Positions 1-10,775 of a stretch of 57,242 bases of DNA are shown here, one piece after another; position 1 is the first letter of the stretch; every line of letters starts with the position of its first letter. A model generated the notes under the pieces. The model did not search any database. It saw only the letters and a list, made by a program, of their open reading frames with translations, and was not told the DNA's origin. The stretch is from Chlorokybus atmophyticus (lineage: Eukaryota; Streptophyta; Chlorokybophyceae; Chlorokybales; Chlorokybaceae). The stretch is from positions 125,982-183,223 of the forward strand of contig RHPI01000773.1 in the NCBI GenBank assembly GCA_009103225.1, given 5' to 3'. A program made the translations under genes and the position numbers.

Positions 1-250
1 GGGGGTATGCACGCATATGTCCATGTGTGTTTGTGACTGTGCATGTGCGCGTGTGTACACAAGCTGCTTGCCCTTGCACATATGCGACGAATCTTACTTG
101 ATAAATCGCGTTCTGCTTTGGTCTCAATGTAAAGGGCCAGTGCAATGGTTGATTGTCTCCAAATGGTTGATTAAACTTTGGTTCACGCATCAATGTGGCA
201 CAGTTGCATTCCTGTATATAATGATGGTGATGTGCACACAACTTTTACAA

Positions 251-600
251 TCATAGCAGCGACCGAGCACCTTCCGGAGAAAAGGCTTTTCCTTTTTGGC
301 CCAAGAATGCCGGGCATTGGCTAGCAAAAGTTAGGACAGACACAAGGAGGAGGGGGAGTCCGTTGGGTATGCTGCTGCTGAAGTCGCTGCAAGGGTGGGC
401 CGCTAACCAACAGCCGTGCTGCAGGTGATACGGTCTGCAGTTGCATGCATGCATGTCTAACAGGGTGGGGTGATTGGTTAGTTAGGTCGTAGAGCAACTC
501 GTGCTGCTCGGTGGTTGCTGTTGTCTGCCTGAGGTATGTATGTGCTGAGTTGACTTGCTGCTGCTCGACATGTTCACAATGTGTGTAATGCATTCATTGC
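251..600 (-). repeat. Diverged single copy related to the 501-bp satellite
   Basis: Read on the minus strand, this stretch follows the order of the satellite unit at 5061-10775: an accaccg block, a GTTAGACATGCATGC block, a TATCACCTGCA block, a GGTTAGCGGCC block, a CAGCAGCAGC block and an ACGGACTCCCCCTCCT block. Similarity is patchy but collinear over about 250-300 bp. It lies about 4.5 kb from the array and in opposite orientation, so it is a dispersed relative rather than part of the array. Open frames here only mirror those of the satellite and are not genes. Confidence 0.6.
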
Positions 601-1584
601 ATATATAGAATAGTCTTGAACATATATGTACACACGTGTGTACACACATGTTGGTGTGCACCCATATCCACGTGGGTATGGGTGGGGAGGCTGGTGTTAG
701 GAGCCCATAGCATGCAAGCTTATGTACACGCATAACACAAGCAATGGCGCCGGCACTTCTCACATTATGCGCACATCGTGACGTGTGATGTCATGGGCAT
801 GTGTGCTGCTGAAATAACCAATAAGCATTGAGCCTACTTGTCACACCTTATGTGATATCATAGCATTTATAAGTATAGGCCTTATATGTGCACCAATGTC
901 ATGCGCTACGCTGCATTGTAGGCCAAACGGTCCGGCAAAACACCGTAGGCAGGGGGCAGCGGCGGAGGGCCCCTCCACGGCCCCCGCCCGGGATAAAGTT
1001 TAACCAAGTTGAGCGACGAAGTCAAGCCATCTCGGTGTTGGAAAAAGCTTAGCTCACACTCGCGCTCTTTGAAGGATATGGAGGCAGGGTAGCAAGGAAT
1101 AAAAGTATCACACACGCACGCATGCATGCGAGTGCTGCTAAATACACGCCGTCTAGCCCATCTTTGTGTGCTTTGCAATTGGTGCGCAAAATGTGTGGAC
1201 GACTTCTATTTTAACAACCTTTTGGCACAAACTACGGCAAGTTCTGTCGTGAATGGAAACTTTAACACCGAAGCACCATCAGACCAGATGCATCATGTTA
1301 TATAGGTTGGCAATGCTTGTTAATGAATAAATGCGGGCTGCAGCCCACATGTGGTGGACGACTTCCTGGCTTTTTCTCTCCCCGCATGGGTACGTTCGCC
1401 GATCGAACACTTTGAGGGTTGCCGGCTCATGAGAGGGTAGCTGCAAGGAAGAATTGCTCACGAGCTGTAAATCCATGTAAAAGCTCGCGATATGTGGGTA
1501 CCCAAGCAAACAGCACAGTCATAAGACGGGTGGGGTGATGCAATTGCACTGTACGTCTTATCCTAAAACAGAGCGCCCCATGAT
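601..1584. other. Intergenic, no gene seen
   Basis: No open frame here has coding character or a recognisable motif. The stretch holds short alternating purine-pyrimidine runs such as the ACACGTGTGTACACAC palindrome near 630, and a C/G-rich patch near 945-990. Confidence 0.5.
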
Positions 1585-1994
1585 TGTAACAACCATCTCG
1601 GCCATGGCAAAAGTAGCTACTATGAGGAGAGGCGTCAAAGTTTTATAATTTATTAATTTATTAATACGCGCGGCGTGACATTCCTCCCGATTTTAATCTG
1701 CGGCGACCTGTCCGCGTCCCGGCTAGGTACGGCTGTGTTGCACTGTACCGGCAAGGTACCTGACCACGCGCGCAGCCAATGCGCAGAGCGACCCGCGCGT
1801 TTAACCTTTAGAAGTCACATAAATCACAGTCGCCCTCCCCACTCATCCGCACGCAACAAGGTTTGCACCTGTGTCCCGAGCTCGCGATACCAATCACTAA
1901 AGTGTAACAACCATCTCAGCCATGGTAGAAATAGTGGCTACCATGAAGAGAGGCGTGCGGTGTTATAATTTAATACTACGCACGCGGCGTGACA
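1585..1994 (+). mobile_element. TRIM-like element: two ~95-bp TG...CA direct repeats around 222 bp
   Basis: Repeats 1585-1680 (96 bp) and 1903-1994 (92 bp) both begin TGTAACAACCATCTC and end GCGGCGTGACA, so each has the TG...CA termini of an LTR. They enclose 222 bp with no coding capacity. This resembles a terminal-repeat retrotransposon in miniature. Against that reading, the 5 bp on either side (ATGAT and ATTAC) do not match as a target-site duplication, and I see no convincing primer-binding site or polypurine tract. A simple dispersed direct repeat is the alternative. Confidence 0.45.
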
Positions 1995-3137
1995 ATTACT
2001 TTTGTAATGTTATTGAAGATCGTGCGGGAAATAGGCTCCGTTCTGCAGCTATTGTTGTAGAGGTCTCTGTACCTCTACAATGTGACCTCATGGACTTGGT
2101 AATGTTAATAAAAACATGGCAAACCAATAACATACACATCTCCCTCCACATTGTCAGACGGTTACCAGGGCTCCTACTGCACAAAAATAAGGTATGCAAA
2201 GGTGGTTGCCGCCTATGGAAGTAGACTATCACCACCACAACAATAGCATGCAGCTATTTCAATCAGGCTTGTAGACCAATTCTTTAGCACCAAGGTATTT
2301 ACTTCCGATTGTAAGCTGAGCTTCCGGCGAGTCGAGACGAGTTGTAGTGCGGTTGCAGGTTGAGCTTGTAAGTATCCGTGCGATGTACATTGTTGTTCGC
2401 AAATGTGTATGTTCTAAGAGTCATACGACATGTTTATTGCTTGCCGTCTTTGTTTAAAACAAGCATTGTATGACGAGTGGCCACATACTAGCATGGCATG
2501 CACTCGCGTGCACAAGTGCATGGTGTGCATATTTCTCTCATAGGCTCCGATTGCAAACATTTGGATAGTCTCAACTGGCCTATTACGCAGAGCACGCATG
2601 TATATGCACATACACTCACTTGGTGTCTGCTATGCCGACTCAATATACGCAAAACCCAATTGTCACAAATATTGTCACAAATACGAGCAAGACACTTTTG
2701 CAGGGCTGTGTCTCAGGCCGCATTGTACAATGCCTATGAGACTTCACGTCCAAGCAATGTAATGCTAAGCACTGGTCAGTGCATATGCTTGCAGACTTGA
2801 AATCACAAGAATAGAACGCATAACTCATAGGCACCAGACAATGCAATTAAGTCCAACTTCGTCCTTGCCATGCCCTACTGCTAGTAGTATGAACATCCCG
2901 TGTTCATGTGCTCACACAATTATGCATCATGGCATACGCCTTGTCAAACTTCACACTATGCGCACATAGGCCAACAACGACATGGCTGACAATGGCATCA
3001 AACTGTCTTTGGGTATCACACGGTGTATATTATGTATATTATGTAAATTACCTATATAGGACCTTGCTGTCCTCCATCTGAAGACTGTTTTATGTGTACA
3101 GATACATGTCCAAACTTACAGCCATGTATCTGGGAGA
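1995..3137. other. Intergenic, no gene seen
   Basis: AT-richer DNA with short overlapping open frames on both strands, none with recognisable motifs. I see no RNA gene. Confidence 0.45.
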
Positions 3138-3188
3138 TGCGGTGGAGGTTAAAGGTCATTACTTGAGAACGCTACCGCTCTACCTCAT
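3138..3188 (+). repeat. Outer left arm of inverted repeat
   Basis: About 46 bp here (GGAGGTTAAAGGTCATTACT onward) is the reverse complement of 4553-4600 with only a few mismatches. It lies about 640 bp outside the main left arm at 3826-4027, whereas the partner in the right arm is contiguous. The simplest reading is an insertion of 3190-3825 into the left arm. Confidence 0.6.
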
Positions 3189-3780
3189 CAATGCCGTACA
3201 TGTCTTACAGGGGACCTCATCCTTAAGCTGCTAGTGCCGAATCTGCATAGGCTAAGGGATGTGAAGCCAAGTTAGCAACTTCTTGTAGGTAGCTAACAGG
3301 CGGGCCACTTCGCTCAAGGGGCCCATTGTTAGACCTAACCATCATGGATGGTCGGATACAAAGCTGCGGTGAGTTTTGTGAGCCACCGATGTGACATCTT
3401 TTTCGCATCACCTATATTACGCATTAAACGACGTTGGTCGTCAACATTGCTGATGTTGCGAGTTGCGCCTGCGTCTCTATAGCGAGTAAGTCGGATAGTG
3501 CACGCTTTTACGACCTATAGTAGGAATGGTTTTGCAAAATCAAGTTACTCCTAATTGCAACGCGGCAATGCGCATGGTCAGCAATGCATTTTAATGACGC
3601 CTTTTTATGACGACGCTGTTGCATCTTGCAATTAATAAAGACAGACATTATTGCGACATAACAACATACGTTAGCAGATGGTCTGTCGGTGGCTATTGAT
3701 ATTGACCGCAACATCATCGGACCCTAATACAATAGTATTGAGCCACGTTAGTTCGGCCAATCCGACATCTGGACAAGAAA

Positions 3781-3948
3781 ATGGCTGAGAAACCTGAAGT
3801 GGCCCACCGCTTGTCTAGAGGCGGAATTGCAAAGTCTTACTTTGCTTGTCAGTGGTTAAATCTGCTATGGCCGCCACATGATGGAAGGACATTGCTGTGT
3901 GAAAACGCCCCCATCGGCTGCGCTTCGTCACGTAGACCGCGAAAATGA
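3781..3948 (+). CDS. Small ORF (55 aa) in left arm of foldback element
   Basis: The ATG at 3781 opens a 55-codon frame ending with TGA at 3946-3948. Its central part contains CENAPIGCASSRR. The reverse arm of the same inverted repeat (4448-4560, minus) encodes the similar CENASIGCTSSHR, preceded in both by a GI-x-K-x-x-FA block. The similarity is visible at protein level, and several differences are silent or conservative. I do not recognise the protein. It could be a transposase remnant or a lineage-specific gene, or the similarity may only reflect the shared DNA repeat. Confidence 0.3.
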   Translation: MAEKPEVAHRLSRGGIAKSYFACQWLNLLWPPHDGRTLLCENAPIGCASSRRPRK

Positions 3949-4560
3949 ATAGGTGGGTATTTATCTCCCTCCCAAAAGGTTGGATAGTAATTCTGGTCGA
4001 TCAGGTCTTAGAGTCAATACATGTATCAATTGATTCATTCGTTGCAAGTGATGTCAGCATACAAGTTCTTACTTCCATCCCGAAAAGAAGTTAGAGTCTT
4101 CCATCCGCTACTTGATGTCTTCCTCTGAGCTGCACCCACGACTTCACCTCCCGCTGGGGCACATATGGTAGACATTATACAGTTGGGGCGCGTGCAACAA
4201 ACCGGCTGAGATGCGCGCCCCGTTGTAAAAGGACTACCACAAGTGCCCTGGAGCGGGCTCGAAGGCAGACATCAAACATCGAGTGGAATAGTTACTTCTG
4301 AGAATAAAAGGTAGGAACCCTGCCACGGCCAGCGACCTCACCTGCAACACTTGGATCAACCGTTACATGTATTGACTCTAGGACCTTATTGACTGAAACA
4401 ACTAACCAAACCTGTTTAGTGGGAGATCACTACCCACCCATCCAATCTCAAGACCTATGCGACGAAGTACAGCCAATGGAGGCGTTTTCACATGGAAATG
4501 TCTTTCCATGCCACATCAGACTTAAGTAGGCAAAGCAAGCCTTTACAATACCATGAGGTA
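3826..4560. repeat. Imperfect foldback element, arms ~200 bp, spacer ~335 bp
   Basis: 3826-4027 aligns with the reverse complement of 4364-4560 along its whole length. Shared blocks in order include GTGAAAACGCC, a GGTGGGTA...ATCTCCC block, and AGAGTCAATACATGTA near 4012-4027, whose mate is at 4364-4380. Spacer 4028-4363 is unrelated to the arms. The outermost matching block is 3138-3188 against 4553-4600. The structure fits a foldback DNA transposon, a MITE-like element, or an inverted duplication of a small coding unit. Confidence 0.6.
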
Positions 4561-4786
4561 GAGCGGTGGCGTTCTCAAGTGATGACCTTTGACCTCCACC
4601 GCCGAGCGCAATATGGTTGAAGGTAATGTCAACAACTTGAAAGTAATAGTTGAGCGGCTCTGAATGACAAGTCAACTTATCAATTGTTAAGTTGTTGCCC
4701 TGTTCCCCGCATGAAGCAGGCACAGCAATATTTAATGCCACCTTATGTATGTGAATAGAGAAAGTTACCACCGGGCACTCCTTCAC
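4448..4786 (-). CDS. Hypothetical ORF (112 aa) across right arm of foldback
   Basis: An open minus-strand frame of 112 codons. Its C-terminal 40 residues (PHGIVKACFAYL..., then CENASIGC) resemble the 55-aa frame at 3781-3948, while its N-terminal 60 residues have no counterpart there. It overlaps the start of the proline-rich stretch on the other strand. No domain is recognised. It is reported because the protein-level similarity between the two arms suggests a once-coding unit; a real gene product is doubtful. Confidence 0.25.
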   Translation of the reverse strand: MKECPVVTFSIHIHKVALNIAVPASCGEQGNNLTIDKLTCHSEPLNYYFQVVDITFNHIALGGGGQRSSLENATALPHGIVKACFAYLSLMWHGKTFPCENASIGCTSSHRS

Positions 4787-5059
4787 CTGTCTCCGCCATC
4801 ACCTCCGCCCCCCTCTCCTCCACCGCCTCCGCCATCGCCTCCACCCCCCTCTCCTCCACCATCTCCTCCTTCGCCTCCACCACCGTCTCCGCCATCCCCT
4901 CCACCGCCCTCTCTTCCACCGCCTACGCCATCCCCTCCACCGCCCTCTCCACCATCACCTCCACCACCCTTTCCTCCTGCGTCACCTCCCCCGCCCTCTC
5001 CACCGTCGTCTCCCCCGCTCCCTGCCCCCTCACCTTCCCCACCACCACGGCCACCCTCC
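4745..5059 (+). CDS. Hydroxyproline-rich (pherophorin/extensin-like) fragment
   Basis: From about 4790 the frame encodes almost only Pro and Ser in SPPPP, SPP and PPSP blocks for about 90 residues, up to the single N at 5060. Such (Ser-Pro2-6)n rods are typical of hydroxyproline-rich glycoproteins of chlorophyte cell walls and extracellular matrix, for example the rod region of pherophorins. Neither a signal peptide nor a flanking Cys-containing globular domain is visible. The ATG at 4745 only opens the frame and is probably not the true start. After the N the sequence passes directly into satellite DNA, so the gene is truncated, misassembled or a relic. The reverse strand would read as Gly-rich protein, which is less likely. 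Confidence 0.45.
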
Positions 5060-5060
5060 N
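5060..5060. other. Single N at proline-rich / satellite junction
   Basis: One undetermined base separates the proline-rich coding stretch from satellite phase 1. The join may be a scaffolding artefact. Confidence 0.6.
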
Positions 5061-8000
5061 GAACGCACATGCACGTGCATGCGTGCATGGCTAACGGAGT
5101 AGTAGGGGTAGTATAGTATAATAAATAGATTGCAAGGATTGTGGCATGCATGAGAGTGCGACACACACATGCATGAGCAGTCTACTCACCACACCATGAA
5201 GCACTCTCATTAACCACCGGGCTGCTAACCTAGCTGCTACCTACCTTCTCTACTGCCCATACCCCATTGGGCATGCATGCATGCATGCGTGCGTCATCAC
5301 CTGCACATGCGCCTTGGTCAGCGGCCTTCTTGCAGCAGCAGCGGCCACACCAGCAGCAGGACTCAACGGACTCCCCCTCCTGCTTCACCCACACCCCCGC
5401 CGCCATCTCCGCAAGCCTCCTACTGCCGTCTTGTCTGCCAGCTTAGGGCTCTGTCAGTACACGCACGCATGCATGTACGGCAGGCACGGAAACTCCCTCT
5501 GCGGCGGTGCATGTCGTGGCTGTGTGCATAATGCAGACATGCATCGGCCCTGTGGGCAGGTGAACGCACATGCACGTGCATGCGTGCATGGCTAACGGAG
5601 TAGTAGGGGTAGTATAGTATAATAAATAGATTGCAAGGATTGTGGCATGCATGAGAGTGCGACACACACATGCATGAGCAGTCTACTCACCACACCATGA
5701 AGCACTCTCATTAACCACCGGGCTGCTAACCTAGCTGCTACCTACCTTCTCTACTGCCCATACCCCATTGGGCATGCATGCATGCATGCGTGCGTCATCA
5801 CCTGCACATGCGCCTTGGTCAGCGGCCTTCTTGCAGCAGCAGCGGCCACACCAGCAGCAGGACTCAACGGACTCCCCCTCCTGCTTCACCCACACCCCCG
5901 CCGCCATCTCCGCAAGCCTCCTACTGCCGTCTTGTCTGCCAGCTTAGGGCTCTGTCAGTACACGCACGCATGCATGTACGGCAGGCACGGAAACTCCCTC
6001 TGCGGCGGTGCATGTCGTGGCTGTGTGCATAATGCAGACATGCATCGGCCCTGTGGGCAGGTGAACGCACATGCACGTGCATGCGTGCATGGCTAACGGA
6101 GTAGTAGGGGTAGTATAGTATAATAAATAGATTGCAAGGATTGTGGCATGCATGAGAGTGCGACACACACATGCATGAGCAGTCTACTCACCACACCATG
6201 AAGCACTCTCATTAACCACCGGGCTGCTAACCTAGCTGCTACCTACCTTCTCTACTGCCCATACCCCATTGGGCATGCATGCATGCATGCGTGCGTCATC
6301 ACCTGCACATGCGCCTTGGTCAGCGGCCTTCTTGCAGCAGCAGCGGCCACACCAGCAGCAGGACTCAACGGACTCCCCCTCCTGCTTCACCCACACCCCC
6401 GCCGCCATCTCCGCAAGCCTCCTACTGCCGTCTTGTCTGCCAGCTTAGGGCTCTGTCAGTACACGCACGCATGCATGTACGGCAGGCACGGAAACTCCCT
6501 CTGCGGCGGTGCATGTCGTGGCTGTGTGCATAATGCAGACATGCATCGGCCCTGTGGGCAGGTGAACGCACATGCACGTGCATGCGTGCATGGCTAACGG
6601 AGTAGTAGGGGTAGTATAGTATAATAAATAGATTGCAAGGATTGTGGCATGCATGAGAGTGCGACACACACATGCATGAGCAGTCTACTCACCACACCAT
6701 GAAGCACTCTCATTAACCACCGGGCTGCTAACCTAGCTGCTACCTACCTTCTCTACTGCCCATACCCCATTGGGCATGCATGCATGCATGCGTGCGTCAT
6801 CACCTGCACATGCGCCTTGGTCAGCGGCCTTCTTGCAGCAGCAGCGGCCACACCAGCAGCAGGACTCAACGGACTCCCCCTCCTGCTTCACCCACACCCC
6901 CGCCGCCATCTCCGCAAGCCTCCTACTGCCGTCTTGTCTGCCAGCTTAGGGCTCTGTCAGTACACGCACGCATGCATGTACGGCAGGCACGGAAACTCCC
7001 TCTGCGGCGGTGCATGTCGTGGCTGTGTGCATAATGCAGACATGCATCGGCCCTGTGGGCAGGTGAACGCACATGCACGTGCATGCGTGCATGGCTAACG
7101 GAGTAGTAGGGGTAGTATAGTATAATAAATAGATTGCAAGGATTGTGGCATGCATGAGAGTGCGACACACACATGCATGAGCAGTCTACTCACCACACCA
7201 TGAAGCACTCTCATTAACCACCGGGCTGCTAACCTAGCTGCTACCTACCTTCTCTACTGCCCATACCCCATTGGGCATGCATGCATGCATGCGTGCGTCA
7301 TCACCTGCACATGCGCCTTGGTCAGCGGCCTTCTTGCAGCAGCAGCGGCCACACCAGCAGCAGGACTCAACGGACTCCCCCTCCTGCTTCACCCACACCC
7401 CCGCCGCCATCTCCGCAAGCCTCCTACTGCCGTCTTGTCTGCCAGCTTAGGGCTCTGTCAGTACACGCACGCATGCATGTACGGCAGGCACGGAAACTCC
7501 CTCTGCGGCGGTGCATGTCGTGGCTGTGTGCATAATGCAGACATGCATCGGCCCTGTGGGCAGGTGAACGCACATGCACGTGCATGCGTGCATGGCTAAC
7601 GGAGTAGTAGGGGTAGTATAGTATAATAAATAGATTGCAAGGATTGTGGCATGCATGAGAGTGCGACACACACATGCATGAGCAGTCTACTCACCACACC
7701 ATGAAGCACTCTCATTAACCACCGGGCTGCTAACCTAGCTGCTACCTACCTTCTCTACTGCCCATACCCCATTGGGCATGCATGCATGCATGCGTGCGTC
7801 ATCACCTGCACATGCGCCTTGGTCAGCGGCCTTCTTGCAGCAGCAGCGGCCACACCAGCAGCAGGACTCAACGGACTCCCCCTCCCCCTGCTTCACCCAC
7901 ACCCCCGCCGCCATCTCCGCAAGCCTCCTACTGCCGTCTTGTCTGCCAGCTTAGGGCTCTGTCAGTACACGCACGCATGCATGTACGGCAGGCACGGAAA

Positions 8001-10775
8001 CTCCCTCTGCGGCGGTGCATGTCGTGGCTGTGTGCATAATGCAGACATGCATCGGCCCTGTGGGCAGGTGAACGCACATGCACGTGCATGCGTGCATGGC
8101 TAACGGAGTAGTAGGGGTAGTATAGTATAATAAATAGATTGCAAGGATTGTGGCATGCATGAGAGTGCGACACACACATGCATGAGCAGTCTACTCACCA
8201 CACCATGAAGCACTCTCATTAACCACCGGGCTGCTAACCTAGCTGCTACCTACCTTCTCTACTGCCCATACCCCATTGGGCATGCATGCATGCATGCGTG
8301 CGTCATCACCTGCACATGCGCCTTGGTCAGCGGCCTTCTTGCAGCAGCAGCGGCCACACCAGCAGCAGGACTCAACGGACTCCCCCTCCTGCTTCACCCA
8401 CACCCCCGCCGCCATCTCCGCAAGCCTCCTACTGCCGTCTTGTCTGCCAGCTTAGGGCTCTGTCAGTACACGCACGCATGCATGTACGGCAGGCACGGAA
8501 ACTCCCTCTGCGGCGGTGCATGTCGTGGCTGTGTGCATAATGCAGACATGCATCGGCCCTGTGGGCAGGTGAACGCACATGCACGTGCATGCGTGCATGG
8601 CTAACGGAGTAGTAGGGGTAGTATAGTATAATAAATAGATTGCAAGGATTGTGGCATGCATGAGAGTGCGACACACACATGCATGAGCAGTCTACTCACC
8701 ACACCATGAAGCACTCTCATTAACCACCGGGCTGCTAACCTAGCTGCTACCTACCTTCTCTACTGCCCATACCCCATTGGGCATGCATGCATGCATGCGT
8801 GCGTCATCACCTGCACATGCGCCTTGGTCAGCGGCCTTCTTGCAGCAGCAGCGGCCACACCAGCAGCAGGACTCAACGGACTCCCCCTCCTGCTTCACCC
8901 ACACCCCCGCCGCCATCTCCGCAAGCCTCCTACTGCCGTCTTGTCTGCCAGCTTAGGGCTCTGTCAGTACACGCACGCATGCATGTACGGCAGGCACGGA
9001 AACTCCCTCTGCGGCGGTGCATGTCGTGGCTGTGTGCATAATGCAGACATGCATCGGCCCTGTGGGCAGGTGAACGCACATGCACGTGCATGCGTGCATG
9101 GCTAACGGAGTAGTAGGGGTAGTATAGTATAATAAATAGATTGCAAGGATTGTGGCATGCATGAGAGTGCGACACACACATGCATGAGCAGTCTACTCAC
9201 CACACCATGAAGCACTCTCATTAACCACCGGGCTGCTAACCTAGCTGCTACCTACCTTCTCTACTGCCCATACCCCATTGGGCATGCATGCATGCATGCG
9301 TGCGTCATCACCTGCACATGCGCCTTGGTCAGCGGCCTTCTTGCAGCAGCAGCGGCCACACCAGCAGCAGGACTCAACGGACTCCCCCTCCTGCTTCACC
9401 CACACCCCCGCCGCCATCTCCGCAAGCCTCCTACTGCCGTCTTGTCTGCCAGCTTAGGGCTCTGTCAGTACACGCACGCATGCATGTACGGCAGGCACGG
9501 AAACTCCCTCTGCGGCGGTGCATGTCGTGGCTGTGTGCATAATGCAGACATGCATCGGCCCTGTGGGCAGGTGAACGCACATGCACGTGCATGCGTGCAT
9601 GGCTAACGGAGTAGTAGGGGTAGTATAGTATAATAAATAGATTGCAAGGATTGTGGCATGCATGAGAGTGCGACACACACATGCATGAGCAGTCTACTCA
9701 CCACACCATGAAGCACTCTCATTAACCACCGGGCTGCTAACCTAGCTGCTACCTACCTTCTCTACTGCCCATACCCCATTGGGCATGCATGCATGCATGC
9801 GTGCGTCATCACCTGCACATGCGCCTTGGTCAGCGGCCTTCTTGCAGCAGCAGCGGCCACACCAGCAGCAGGACTCAACGGACTCCCCCTCCTGCTTCAC
9901 CCACACCCCCGCCGCCATCTCCGCAAGCCTCCTACTGCCGTCTTGTCTGCCAGCTTAGGGCTCTGTCAGTACACGCACGCATGCATGTACGGCAGGCACG
10001 GAAACTCCCTCTGCGGCGGTGCATGTCGTGGCTGTGTGCATAATGCAGACATGCATCGGCCCTGTGGGCAGGTGAACGCACATGCACGTGCATGCGTGCA
10101 TGGCTAACGGAGTAGTAGGGGTAGTATAGTATAATAAATAGATTGCAAGGATTGTGGCATGCATGAGAGTGCGACACACACATGCATGAGCAGTCTACTC
10201 ACCACACCATGAAGCACTCTCATTAACCACCGGGCTGCTAACCTAGCTGCTACCTACCTTCTCTACTGCCCATACCCCATTGGGCATGCATGCATGCATG
10301 CGTGCGTCATCACCTGCACATGCGCCTTGGTCAGCGGCCTTCTTGCAGCAGCAGCGGCCACACCAGCAGCAGGACTCAACGGACTCCCCCTCCTGCTTCA
10401 CCCACACCCCCGCCGCCATCTCCGCAAGCCTCCTACTGCCGTCTTGTCTGCCAGCTTAGGGCTCTGTCAGTACACGCACGCATGCATGTACGGCAGGCAC
10501 GGAAACTCCCTCTGCGGCGGTGCATGTCGTGGCTGTGTGCATAATGCAGACATGCATCGGCCCTGTGGGCAGGTGAACGCACATGCACGTGCATGCGTGC
10601 ATGGCTAACGGAGTAGTAGGGGTAGTATAGTATAATAAATAGATTGCAAGGATTGTGGCATGCATGAGAGTGTGACACACACATGCATGAGCAGTCTACT
10701 CACCACACTATGAAGCACTCTCATTAACCACCGGGCTGCTAACCTAGCTGCTACCTACCTTCTCTACTGCCCATA
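5061..10775 (+). repeat. 501-bp tandem satellite array, ~11.4 copies
   Basis: The same 501-bp unit recurs, with the landmark GGGCATGCATGCATGCATGC at about 5270, 5771, 6272, 6773, 7274, 7775, 8279, 8780, 9281, 9782 and 10283. One unit is 504 bp because of an extra CCC near 7880. Otherwise internal copies look identical by eye. The final copy carries substitutions (near 10673 and 10709) and diverges after 10775, as expected at an array edge. Each unit contains GCATGC runs, CAG/CAGCAG and CCCCCGCCGCC blocks, and an AT-rich TAGTATAATAAATAGA segment. Open frames of 74-104 codons repeat in every unit on both strands; they are byproducts of the repeat with no coding evidence. Confidence 0.95.

Noticed and set aside
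5277-10684. Repeated 74-105-codon open frames on both strands of the satellite
   Set aside because: They recur only because the 501-bp unit recurs; four overlapping frames per unit, low-complexity His/Cys/Ala composition and no motif. Not annotated as genes.
5061-10775. CRISPR-like array
   Set aside because: Regular periodicity comes from a 501-bp homogeneous unit without distinct spacers, and the window is eukaryotic.
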